Below, in pieces: positions 41,287-50,056 of a DNA stretch of 64,000 nt. The notes under the pieces are model-generated. The model was given only the letters and a program-made list of their open reading frames with translations. It made no database searches and was not told where the DNA came from. Numbering within the stretch: the first letter of the stretch is position 1; every line of letters starts with the position of its first letter. This stretch comes from Bacteroidaceae bacterium (lineage in GTDB: Bacteria; Bacteroidota; Bacteroidia; Bacteroidales; Barnesiellaceae_A). The stretch lies in contig JAFQRE010000034.1 in assembly GCA_017410245.1 (NCBI GenBank), forward strand, positions 1 to 64,000, in the 5' to 3' direction. A program made the position numbers and the translations under genes.

Positions 41287-41317
41287 TTGTAAATTTCAAT
41301 TGATTTACTATATTTGC
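41287..41317 (+). promoter_or_regulatory. Promoter of the etfBA-acyl-CoA dehydrogenase operon
   Basis: TTG at 41287-41289 and TATATTTGC at 41309-41317, 19 bases apart, match the Bacteroidetes consensus. Start near 41324, leader of about 64 bases. Confidence 0.7.
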
Positions 41318-41387
41318 AGAATGTTTATTTTCCTATAGGATTGAAATATAGGAAAATCAAGATTTGTAATATCAAATATATAAATTT

Positions 41388-42254
41388 ATGAGTTTGAAAA
41401 TCGTAGTTCTGGCCAAACAAGTGCCCGATACCCGTAATGTGGGCAAAGATGCGATGAAAGAAGACGGAACAATCAACCGCGCCGCCCTTCCCGCAATCTT
41501 CAACCCCGAAGACTTGAACGCTCTTGAACAAGCACTCCGCTTGAAAGAAGAACACCCCGGCTCAACTGTAACATTGCTCACAATGGGTCCTCCCCGTGCA
41601 GCCGAAATCATACGTGAAGGCATGTTTCGTGGTGCCGATGGTGGCATCGTTCTCACCGACCGAGCATTTGCCGGTGCCGATACACTGGCCACATCATACG
41701 CCTTGTCATGCGCAGCACGCAAGATAGAGGGTTATGACATCATAATAGGTGGTCGCCAAGCTATTGATGGCGATACTGCCCAAGTAGGTCCTCAGATTGC
41801 CGAAAAATTGGGTATTCCTCAAGTTACCTATGCCGAGGAAATCATCTCGGTAGCAGAAGGAAAAGCTACTATCAAACGTCGCCTTGAGCGCGGTGTAGAG
41901 ACTGTAACCTGCCCTCTCCCATTGGTAGTGACCGTAAATGGCAGTGCCGATGAGTGCCGTCCCCGCAATGCACGCCTCATACAGAAATATAAATACGCCA
42001 AATCGCCCAGCGAAAAGGCCGAGTTGAAGTGTACCAAACTCTATGATGAGCGCGAATATCTCAACATCTTGGAGTGGAGCGTAAACGACGTAGATGCCGA
42101 CCTCAATCAAGTAGGTCTTGCAGGCTCACCCACCAAGGTAAAAAGTATAGAGAACGTCGTATTCCAAGCCAAAGAGAGCAAACGCCTCGAAGGAACTGAT
42201 GCCGAGATAGACGAGTTGATACAAGAACTCATTGCCAACCACACTATTGGATAA
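41388..42254 (+). CDS. etfB: Electron transfer flavoprotein beta subunit (FixA-like)
   Basis: 288 residues. Starts with KIVVLAKQVPDTRNVG, with EDLNALEQALRLKE and the signature region RRLERGVETVTCPLPLVVTV. Forms a heterodimer with EtfA to move electrons between acyl-CoA dehydrogenase and the quinone or ferredoxin/NAD pool. It is of the longer FixA-like branch. Bifurcation is possible in anaerobes but not shown by sequence alone. Confidence 0.93.
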   Translation: MSLKIVVLAKQVPDTRNVGKDAMKEDGTINRAALPAIFNPEDLNALEQALRLKEEHPGSTVTLLTMGPPRAAEIIREGMFRGADGGIVLTDRAFAGADTLATSYALSCAARKIEGYDIIIGGRQAIDGDTAQVGPQIAEKLGIPQVTYAEEIISVAEGKATIKRRLERGVETVTCPLPLVVTVNGSADECRPRNARLIQKYKYAKSPSEKAELKCTKLYDEREYLNILEWSVNDVDADLNQVGLAGSPTKVKSIENVVFQAKESKRLEGTDAEIDELIQELIANHTIG

Positions 42255-42296
42255 GCATCGATGCCTACATATATAAACAAGTAATACCAATAGAAT

Positions 42297-43316
42297 ATGA
42301 ATAACCTCATTGTATATTGCGAAATAGAAGATGGCATCATTGCCGATGTCAGCCTCGAACTCCTTACCAAAGGACGTACACTTGCCAACAAGCTCAATTG
42401 TCAACTTGAAGCACTCGTAATAGGCAGCCAACTCGAAGGCGTAGAAAAGCAACTCTACCCTTATGGTGCCGACATAGTATATACGGCCGACGATACTCGT
42501 CTCTACCCTTACACATCACTTCCCCACACTGCTATAGTATGTGGTTTGTTCCGTGAAATAACACCACAAGTGTGCTTGATGGGCGCTACCAGCATAGGTC
42601 GTGATTTGGGTCCTCGTGTTTCATCAACCTTGCACAGCGGTCTTACAGCCGACTGCACATCGCTTGAGATAGGTCCTCACGAAGACATGAAAGCCGGCAA
42701 GAGATACGAAAACTTGCTCTACCAAATTCGTCCCGCCTTTGGAGGTAACATTGTAGCTACCATTGTCAATCCCGACTGTCGCCCGCAAATGGCAACCGTG
42801 CGTGAGGGTGTGATGAAGAAAGAGATATACGATGCCAATCATCAAGGTCAAGTAGTGAAACTCGATGTAGCCAAATATGTACAAGAGACCGACTTTGTAG
42901 TAGAAATCATTGACCGCCAAATTGAGAAATCGAAAGCCAACATCAAGGGCGCATCGATAGTGGTAGCCGGTGGTTATGGTATGGGCTCGAAAGAGAACTT
43001 CGATATGCTCTACGACTTGGCCGGTATATTGGGTGGTGAAGTAGGTGCCAGCCGTGCAGCTGTAGATGCCGGATATTGTGAGCACGAACGTCAGATAGGC
43101 CAAACCGGTGTTACTGTTCGTCCCAAACTCTATATCGCTTGCGGTATATCGGGCCAAATACAGCACATAGCCGGTATGCAAGAGAGCTCTATCATCATAT
43201 CTATCAACAACGATGCCAACGCACCTATCAATACAATTGCCGACTATGTCATCACAGGCAATGTTGAAGATATTGTACCCAAGCTCATCAAGTACTACAA
43301 GAAAAACTCGAAATAA
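42297..43316 (+). CDS. etfA: Electron transfer flavoprotein alpha subunit (FixB-like)
   Basis: 339 residues. The C-terminal FAD-binding domain shows VVAGGYGMGSKENF, GQTGVTVRPKLYIACGISGQ and INNDANAPINTIADYVITGN, all typical for EtfA. N-terminal Rossmann-like domain. Encoded 42 bases after etfB and 27 before the acyl-CoA dehydrogenase, so the three act together. No N-terminal ferredoxin-like Cys motif is present. Confidence 0.94.
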   Translation: MNNLIVYCEIEDGIIADVSLELLTKGRTLANKLNCQLEALVIGSQLEGVEKQLYPYGADIVYTADDTRLYPYTSLPHTAIVCGLFREITPQVCLMGATSIGRDLGPRVSSTLHSGLTADCTSLEIGPHEDMKAGKRYENLLYQIRPAFGGNIVATIVNPDCRPQMATVREGVMKKEIYDANHQGQVVKLDVAKYVQETDFVVEIIDRQIEKSKANIKGASIVVAGGYGMGSKENFDMLYDLAGILGGEVGASRAAVDAGYCEHERQIGQTGVTVRPKLYIACGISGQIQHIAGMQESSIIISINNDANAPINTIADYVITGNVEDIVPKLIKYYKKNSK

Positions 43317-43343
43317 TAACGGACTACGATAAAAGCAAAGAAT

Positions 43344-45047
43344 ATGTCAAATTTCTATTTAGATAACAGTGACTTAAAGCATCACTTGACCCACCCGCTC
43401 ATGGAGAAGTTGGTGGCCATGAAAGAGCGCAACTATGCCGATGCCGAGAAATACGACTACGCACCCTTCAACTATGAAGATGCCATGGATAGCTACGAAA
43501 AGGTATTGGAAATAGCCGGTGAAATATCGGGCGAAATCGTAGCCGCCAATGCCGAGAGTGTAGATCACGAAGGCCCCCATGTAGTAGATGGTCGCGTAGT
43601 ATATGCTCAAGGCACACAGAAAAACCTTGACGCACTTATCAAAGCCGGATTGATGGGTATCTCAATACCTCGTCGCTACAATGGCTTGAACTTCTCACTT
43701 GTTCCCTATATCATGGCAGCCGACATGGTGAGCCGTGCCGATGCCGGATTTGTAAATATATGGGGATTGCAAGACTGCGCCGAGACAATATACGAGTTTG
43801 CCAGCGAAGAGCAAAAGGCCAAATATCTGCCCCGCGTATGTGCCGGTGAAACTATGGCCATGGACCTCACAGAGCCCGATGCCGGCAGCGACTTACAAGC
43901 AGTAATGCTCAAGGCTACCTACAGCGAGCAAGATGGTTGCTGGTACTTGAATGGTGTGAAACGCTTCATTACCAATGGTGATGGCGATATAGCTCTCGTA
44001 TTGGCCCGCTCGGAAGAGGGTACAAAAGATGGTCGTGGTCTATCGATGTTTATCTACGACAAGAACGATGGTGGTGTAACAGTACGCCGCATAGAGAATA
44101 AGATGGGTATCAAAGGCTCGCCCACTTGCGAGTTGGTATTCAAGAACGCACGCGCCGAGTTGTGCGGTAGCCGCAAAATGGGTCTTATCAAATATGTTAT
44201 GGCCCTGATGAATGGTGCCCGCTTGGGTATCGCAGCCCAATCGGTGGGTGTATCGGAGGCTGCATATCGCGAGGCTCTTGCTTATGCTCAAGACCGCAAA
44301 CAGTTTGGCAAGGCTATCATCGAGTTCCCCGCTGTGTATGAGATGATTTCGGTTATGAAAGCCAAGCTCGATGCTTCACGTTCGCTCTTGTACGAAACAA
44401 CACGTTTTGTCGATTTATATAAGAACTGGGAAGACATCGCCAAAGAGCGTCTCTTGGAAGACGATGAGCGCGCCGAGATGAAGGCATTCCAAAAGTTGGC
44501 CGATGCATTCACTCCCCTTGCCAAAGGTATGTCGAGCGAATATTGCAACCAAAACGCATACGACTGCGTGCAAGTGCATGGTGGCTCGGGTTTCATGAAA
44601 GACTATGCTTGCGAGCGTATCTATCGCGATGCCCGCATCACATCTATCTATGAGGGTACAACTCAGTTGCAAGTTGTAGCTGCTATCCGCCACGTCACAA
44701 CCGGCACATACCTCAATAAGATAATGAACTATGAGACAGCCGATATAAATGCCGACTTGCTCCCCTTGCGTGAGCGTCTTGTGGCTATGCGTCAGAAGTA
44801 TGAGGCTGCTGTTGAGAAGGTAACAGCTACCAAGAACAACGAGTATATCGACTTCATGGCTCGCCGATTGGTAGAGATGGCCGGTAACATCATTATGGGT
44901 CACTTGCTCTTGCTCGACACCACTCGTAATGAGAAGTTTGCCACTTCGGCCCGCGTATATATAAACATGGGTGAGGCCGAGGTTGCCAAGCATGCTGCAT
45001 TTATCGACAGCTATACAGCCGAGCAATTGGCCGATTACCGTAAGTAA
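43344..45047 (+). CDS. Acyl-CoA dehydrogenase with C-terminal extension
   Basis: 567 residues, longer than the usual 380-residue ACAD. Core features: GETMAMDLTEPDAGSDLQAV, GVKRFITNGDGD, the flavin/substrate region VQVHGGSGFMKDYACERIYR and IYEGTTQLQ. The last 120 residues form a helical extension seen in longer ACADs. It oxidises acyl-CoA to enoyl-CoA (or runs the reverse) with EtfAB. The substrate is not evident. Followed by a strong hairpin. Confidence 0.93.
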   Translation: MSNFYLDNSDLKHHLTHPLMEKLVAMKERNYADAEKYDYAPFNYEDAMDSYEKVLEIAGEISGEIVAANAESVDHEGPHVVDGRVVYAQGTQKNLDALIKAGLMGISIPRRYNGLNFSLVPYIMAADMVSRADAGFVNIWGLQDCAETIYEFASEEQKAKYLPRVCAGETMAMDLTEPDAGSDLQAVMLKATYSEQDGCWYLNGVKRFITNGDGDIALVLARSEEGTKDGRGLSMFIYDKNDGGVTVRRIENKMGIKGSPTCELVFKNARAELCGSRKMGLIKYVMALMNGARLGIAAQSVGVSEAAYREALAYAQDRKQFGKAIIEFPAVYEMISVMKAKLDASRSLLYETTRFVDLYKNWEDIAKERLLEDDERAEMKAFQKLADAFTPLAKGMSSEYCNQNAYDCVQVHGGSGFMKDYACERIYRDARITSIYEGTTQLQVVAAIRHVTTGTYLNKIMNYETADINADLLPLRERLVAMRQKYEAAVEKVTATKNNEYIDFMARRLVEMAGNIIMGHLLLLDTTRNEKFATSARVYINMGEAEVAKHAAFIDSYTAEQLADYRK

Positions 45048-45068
45048 ATCGACTCTCTCAATACAACA

Positions 45069-45104
45069 CACAACGGTGTACTCCTCATAGGGTACACCGT
45101 TGTG
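45069..45104 (+). terminator. Hairpin after the acyl-CoA dehydrogenase gene
   Basis: A 13-bp perfect stem (CACAACGGTGTAC at 45069-45081, GTACACCGTTGTG at 45092-45104) with a 10-base loop starts 22 bases after the stop. No strong T tract follows, so it may act in mRNA stabilisation as well as termination. Confidence 0.65.
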
Positions 45105-45139
45105 CTATATATGAGCGGTAAATGCACCATACCTATAAA

Positions 45140-45175
45140 ATAATGGGGAGTACCACAATAGATACTCCCCATTAT
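45140..45175 (-). terminator. Hairpin after proS
   Basis: A 13-bp perfect stem (ATAATGGGGAGTA at 45140-45152, TACTCCCCATTAT at 45163-45175) with a 10-base loop lies 26 bases past the proS stop. T-tracts are weak on both sides. It faces the hairpin at 45069-45104. Confidence 0.65.
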
Positions 45176-45200
45176 GTATGTTGTTGCGATAGAGTTACTA

Positions 45201-46682
45201 TCAATATGAACGAGCAAAGAGTACGCGACGAGCCGAAGGCTTACCGGTCACCATACATACACCCGGAGTCATATCGCCGTCCAAAGGCAGACAGCGGATA
45301 GTAGCCTTGGTTTCCTCTTTGATGCGAGCCTCGGTCTCGGGAGTACCGTCCCAGTGAGCCAAGATGAAACCACCCTCTTCGATGCGCTCCTTAAACTCTT
45401 CGTAAGTATCCACCTCGATAGTGCGACTTTGACGATAGTCGAGAGCCTTCTTGAGCATATTGCTTTGTATATCATCGAGCAAATTGCGTACAACATCTTC
45501 TATGCCATCGAGTGCCATAGTCTCTTTCTCAAGCGTATCGCGACGCATTACCTCGATAGTACCGTTCTCCAAGTCACGACCACCCAATACCAAGCGAACG
45601 GGAACTCCCTTCAACTCATATTCGGCAAACTTGAAGCCGGGACGACGTTTGTCGTCGTTGTCATACTTAACCGATATACCCATAGCCTTGAGGTTGGCAA
45701 CGATGCTTGCTACGCGCTCATCGATGGCGGCAAGTTGCTCGGGGCCTTTGTAAATAGGCACGATAACAACTTGTATGGGAGCCAAACGAGGAGGCAATAC
45801 AAGACCGTTATCGTCGCTGTGTGTCATGATGAGCGCACCCATCAAGCGTGTAGATACCCCCCATGAGGTAGCCCATACATATTCAAGTTCGTTATTCTTG
45901 TTTACAAATTGTACATCGAATGCCTTGGCAAAGTTCTGACCCAAGAAGTGCGATGTACCGGCTTGAAGAGCTTTACCGTCTTGCATCATGGCCTCGATGG
46001 TGTATGTATCGAGAGCTCCGGCAAAACGCTCGCTGGCACTCTTCACACCCTTAACAACAGGCATAGCCATATATTGCTCGGCAAATGTACCATACACATC
46101 GAGCATACGACGTGTCTCCTCCTCTGCCTCTTCGCGGGTAGCGTGTGCGGTGTGACCCTCCTGCCACAAGAACTCGGCTGTGCGGAGGAACAAACGTGTA
46201 CGCATCTCCCAACGCATTACGTTGGCCCATTGATTTACCAACAAGGGCAGATCGCGGTATGATTGAATCCAGTTTTTATATGTATTCCAGATGATAGTTT
46301 CCGATGTAGGACGAATGATGAGCTCCTCCTCCAACTTGGCAGCTGGGTCAACGATTACACCCGAGCCATTGGGGTCGTTTTTGAGGCGGTGGTGTGTTAC
46401 CACAGCACACTCCTTGGCAAAGCCCTCAACGTGCTCAGCTTCACGCGAAAGGAAAGACTTGGGGATAAGCAACGGGAAGTAAGCATTTACGTGACCTGTC
46501 TCCTTGAACATATCGTCAAGTGTACGTTGCATCTTCTCCCAAATGGCATAACCATAGGGCTTAATCACCATACAGCCACGCACGGCCGATTGTTCGGCGA
46601 GGTCGGCTTTCATAACCAAGTCGTTGTACCATTGCGAGTAGTTGTCGGCACGCTTGGTCATCTCTTTCAATTCTTTAGCCAT
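45201..46682 (-). CDS. proS: Prolyl-tRNA synthetase (archaeal/eukaryote-like short form)
   Basis: 493 residues. Charges tRNA(Pro) with proline. Class II motifs: [20 protein letters not shown] and the motif 2 region [20 protein letters not shown]. The anticodon-binding domain follows and a C-terminal zinc-like domain ends [10 protein letters not shown]. The editing insertion of the bacterial long form is absent, so this is the type 3 (ProX-dependent or non-editing) enzyme usual in Bacteroidetes. Confidence 0.96.
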   Translation of the reverse strand: MAKELKEMTKRADNYSQWYNDLVMKADLAEQSAVRGCMVIKPYGYAIWEKMQRTLDDMFKETGHVNAYFPLLIPKSFLSREAEHVEGFAKECAVVTHHRLKNDPNGSGVIVDPAAKLEEELIIRPTSETIIWNTYKNWIQSYRDLPLLVNQWANVMRWEMRTRLFLRTAEFLWQEGHTAHATREEAEEETRRMLDVYGTFAEQYMAMPVVKGVKSASERFAGALDTYTIEAMMQDGKALQAGTSHFLGQNFAKAFDVQFVNKNNELEYVWATSWGVSTRLMGALIMTHSDDNGLVLPPRLAPIQVVIVPIYKGPEQLAAIDERVASIVANLKAMGISVKYDNDDKRRPGFKFAEYELKGVPVRLVLGGRDLENGTIEVMRRDTLEKETMALDGIEDVVRNLLDDIQSNMLKKALDYRQSRTIEVDTYEEFKERIEEGGFILAHWDGTPETEARIKEETKATIRCLPLDGDMTPGVCMVTGKPSARRVLFARSY

Positions 46683-46753
46683 AGCTATTGTATATTTTAG
46701 TGTGTTAATATCTTTATTTTTTGAGCCTACAAAGGTAATACTTTTATATGAAC

Positions 46754-46790
46754 AAAGGAAGTGATGTCGTGAAAAAACATCACTTCCTTT
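46754..46790 (-). terminator. Hairpin after the MORN-like gene
   Basis: A 14-bp perfect stem (AAAGGAAGTGATGT at 46754-46767, ACATCACTTCCTTT at 46777-46790) with a 9-base loop lies just past the MORN-like gene stop and upstream of proS. The T tract on the minus strand is short. Confidence 0.7.
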
Positions 46791-46822
46791 ATTCTTTTGA
46801 AACAGAGATTAAAGAATAGCTT

Positions 46823-48124
46823 TTATTCTTTATCCCAATAGATATTGAGAGAATATCTCAAATCGTATGTCAATTCATTCTCGAGGCTTAACGAGCCACC
46901 GGGGCGTAGAGGTTCGCATACATTGAATACGATTTGTGATGCCGATACTTCGAGCAATCGCACATATTCAAAACCGTCGAGGGGGCATTTCATACCTACA
47001 CCCATCTCTACTGTTCCGGTTCTTATATCGTATTCTCCTTCTAAGACACGCGTCCACTCGTATCGCAAAGTTACAGGAGTAGCACTTACCGACAGACCAT
47101 TCTTCCACTCACACTCTTGTGTAGTATTCTTCTCATGGTCGGTAAAGACGATACGACCATGACAACGGCCATGCTCAAATGCACCTTCGTAGGTAAAACG
47201 CCAAGTATCGCACAACTTGCCATCTATATAGGCTTGCGATCTCACATCCTTGAATATACCTTGTCCATGAGGCATATCATCTACCACATCACCATCATAC
47301 ATCATTTCGCACCGATAACCATACTCAATGTGATTGCCCCACACGCGAGCTGTTATCTGTTCTTCGGGATTAATGGGATTGGGAATAGATTTCTCAACGG
47401 CACATGCGGGATTCCATTTTTCGCGCTCGACACGCTCCAGCTCATATTCTTTATAATATTCGTCGCGCATCTTGCCATTGGCCTGGTATCTTGTACCTAC
47501 TCCACCATAGGGTTGCAGGTTGCGTATATCGTAGTTGATGCTCTCATATACATCACCATTTCCATAGACAAGTTTACCCATCAAATAGTTTTCGTAAACA
47601 TAGTTATCATATCGGTTGGGCACGAGGCGACCACCCACCATTGTTACCGACATGCCATTGGCAAGCTCTACAACGAGTTCACGGCGGTCTTCGTCGATGG
47701 CGTTGAGCGTGTAGTTATTTACATCATAACGGCCTTGCTCCTCGCCATTGTACCACTCAACGACCTCGGTCTTCGGTGCGAGCAACACCTCTATACCATG
47801 ACGCTCGTTCAACCAGAACGAAGTGATAGATGCCGGTGAGCCGTCAACATTACGTACCTCATACACACCCTTCAAACCAAACTTTGTCAAGTCATCAGAG
47901 GTATTAATCCACGCATTCTCGATATACTTGCCATCGGCAAATGTATATTTACCATCGGCTACATAACAAGGGCCTTGAATGTGAGCAAAACTCAGATGAA
48001 AACAGCCCTCAAACGTATCGCCATTGGGGAACTCTACGCGACCTTCGCCGATAGGACCTTCAAGTTTCTCAAGGATAACACTCTTCTCTTGCCACTTTCC
48101 TATGTATTTTACAGCTTTCTTCAT
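46823..48124 (-). CDS. MORN-repeat-like protein of unknown function
   Basis: 433 residues, no signal peptide. Contains several MORN-like units: IGEGRVEFPNGDTFEG near the start, MMYDGDVVDDMPHGQGIFKD and YEGAFEHGRCHGRIVFTDHE later, plus FGLKGVYEVRN-like linkers. MORN repeats form beta-hairpin arrays that often contact lipids or proteins. The C-terminal 100 residues are a beta-rich tail (GTVEMGVGMKCPLDGFEYVR). Single gene; role not predictable. Confidence 0.7.
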   Translation of the reverse strand: MKKAVKYIGKWQEKSVILEKLEGPIGEGRVEFPNGDTFEGCFHLSFAHIQGPCYVADGKYTFADGKYIENAWINTSDDLTKFGLKGVYEVRNVDGSPASITSFWLNERHGIEVLLAPKTEVVEWYNGEEQGRYDVNNYTLNAIDEDRRELVVELANGMSVTMVGGRLVPNRYDNYVYENYLMGKLVYGNGDVYESINYDIRNLQPYGGVGTRYQANGKMRDEYYKEYELERVEREKWNPACAVEKSIPNPINPEEQITARVWGNHIEYGYRCEMMYDGDVVDDMPHGQGIFKDVRSQAYIDGKLCDTWRFTYEGAFEHGRCHGRIVFTDHEKNTTQECEWKNGLSVSATPVTLRYEWTRVLEGEYDIRTGTVEMGVGMKCPLDGFEYVRLLEVSASQIVFNVCEPLRPGGSLSLENELTYDLRYSLNIYWDKE

Positions 48125-48208
48125 GATAGTAGGTTTTATGATTATTTCTACAAATATAGCAAACTATTTTGTTTTTCCATAATCAATGGGCTGTTTTCTT
48201 ACAATTTA

Positions 48209-50047
48209 TCACCGCACACATTTTGCTACCACGGTGTCATGCGCAGTACAAACCTTAACAATAACCACACCGCGATTGTTATCAAGATCTATAGTATGAG
48301 TGTTGCAATGAGGCTGAGCTACATATAACAACTGACCACCGACACTCCACACCTCTACTTGTTCAAGCGTCTCTTGTGCAACGACTTCTATACCGGCTAC
48401 AGTAGGCACAACCTTTACATCGCCTGCAGTAACAGCATCAACAGCTTCGGGAATAGAGAGACTCACTTCATGTACATTGACAATCTCGCCGGTAGCTATT
48501 TCGGTAATTGCAGCTATCACTTTCACTTGGTCTAATCGTTGCACCTCGGGCATGTCAATCGAATATTGTACTGTAATAGGCGTATGACGGGGTGTTCCGG
48601 GTTCAAAGGCTGTGCTGTCTCCGGCAAACGAGGGGTACAACATACGTCCTACGTTGGCAAAATAGTACTCTCCGGCGGGTATGGGATCGGGCAGGTTTTC
48701 ATATCCACCCATCTCTTGCGCTCCGCCACTGAAGGCATTGGCCTGCTCATAACCGGTAACGCTATCTTCCACGATGATGTACAGCAAGCCAAACTCGTTC
48801 TCGGCAATGGCTTTACCAAACTCGACAGTAGCCACTACATCAATTTTTCCCTCCGCTACATATTGAGCTGTAGTGTGCACCTTACCTATAGCACCACGGT
48901 TTATAGCTATATTGAAAAGCGAATCGCCATCGAAATAAGGATCGCCTATGAGGTCGAAACTACGGTCAAACACGCTATTGGGGAAACTACCGTTGAAGTA
49001 GGGATATGAACCTACATAATAAGGTACAACCATCATTTCGTCACCACCATGCACAGCAACATCAACAAACTTACCCGGATACTTTTCATGTAGCAACTCC
49101 AAGCCATAGGCACCACGAGGACAATACATACACCATGTACCGGTACCCTCCTCAATGAGAACAGTACGCTCAAAACAAGTTATGCTGCCTTCATATTGCA
49201 TCACATCATTACCACCCAAACTGCTGATGCGCAACGAGTAGTCGCGTGTCTCGTCGAGAGGTACATCAATAGGCACTTCAAAGGCAAACTCTGCAACACT
49301 ATCGGCAGCTACTATATCGGCACTGCGATCGATAGTGGTTGTAGTGCCATTGTAGGTAAGTTCTACCTTATATCCCTCTACAGGAAGAAAACCCGACGAA
49401 GCAATTCGGCCTGTTACATATACAACACCGGGAGAAGAAATAGCCTCGGGGGTGGTCATCTCAAGATTGAAGCTGTGCTGATATGAGAAGACACTGATAT
49501 CATCAAGAGCCAAAATATTGCAATTGGTGCTATTGTTTACAAAGGCTACATATATGCTCTTTCCAGCCCATTCAGACAACGAGATGGCATGTTGTTGCCA
49601 TTGGCTACGCTCTCCCTCAACTACATATATAGGCTCGGAAGTAAAATCCTCGGGTTTATTACCCTCGGTACTGATATATACCGCATACCCATCGGGGTGC
49701 TTGTCATCGAGTGCATACGCTCGCCACGAAAGTATATTGCGCACATCGGCCACCTCGATTGCCGAGGTTACCAACCAGTCGTTCGATTGGGCCGGTGTCT
49801 TATACCATGAGCCACTATAAGCAGCTGTATTGTTCGTCTCGGCATCGGTATAGGCAGCCCATGCAACGCCATCGGTGAGTCCGTAACTCTTCATACTACG
49901 TGAGGGAACATTGCCGTCTAAGTCGTAGGTAGCAAATGCCGCCGGTATTCCCTCCTCAAAATCGCAAGTATATACAACACTCTGTGCCTGTGCCCAACCT
50001 GCCGATAGTGCTACAAATGTAGCTATCAATATATTATATTTTTTCAT
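48209..50047 (-). CDS. Secreted Omp28-like protein with choice-of-anchor J domain
   Basis: 612 residues with signal peptide ending GWAQAQ. Residues about 22-195 look like a choice-of-anchor J (lectin-like jelly-roll) domain with NDWLVTSAIEV and ILALDDISVF. Residues about 300-500 resemble Omp28: VLIEEGTGTWCMYCPRGAYG with a CxxC pair, then GSYPYFNGSFPNSVFDR. The last 80 residues are a sorting-like beta domain (VEVWSVGGQLLYVAQP). Probably reaches the surface through type IX secretion. Nine bases after the large protein gene, so one operon. Confidence 0.75.
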   Translation of the reverse strand: MKKYNILIATFVALSAGWAQAQSVVYTCDFEEGIPAAFATYDLDGNVPSRSMKSYGLTDGVAWAAYTDAETNNTAAYSGSWYKTPAQSNDWLVTSAIEVADVRNILSWRAYALDDKHPDGYAVYISTEGNKPEDFTSEPIYVVEGERSQWQQHAISLSEWAGKSIYVAFVNNSTNCNILALDDISVFSYQHSFNLEMTTPEAISSPGVVYVTGRIASSGFLPVEGYKVELTYNGTTTTIDRSADIVAADSVAEFAFEVPIDVPLDETRDYSLRISSLGGNDVMQYEGSITCFERTVLIEEGTGTWCMYCPRGAYGLELLHEKYPGKFVDVAVHGGDEMMVVPYYVGSYPYFNGSFPNSVFDRSFDLIGDPYFDGDSLFNIAINRGAIGKVHTTAQYVAEGKIDVVATVEFGKAIAENEFGLLYIIVEDSVTGYEQANAFSGGAQEMGGYENLPDPIPAGEYYFANVGRMLYPSFAGDSTAFEPGTPRHTPITVQYSIDMPEVQRLDQVKVIAAITEIATGEIVNVHEVSLSIPEAVDAVTAGDVKVVPTVAGIEVVAQETLEQVEVWSVGGQLLYVAQPHCNTHTIDLDNNRGVVIVKVCTAHDTVVAKCVR

Positions 50048-50056
50048 ATCTATTGC

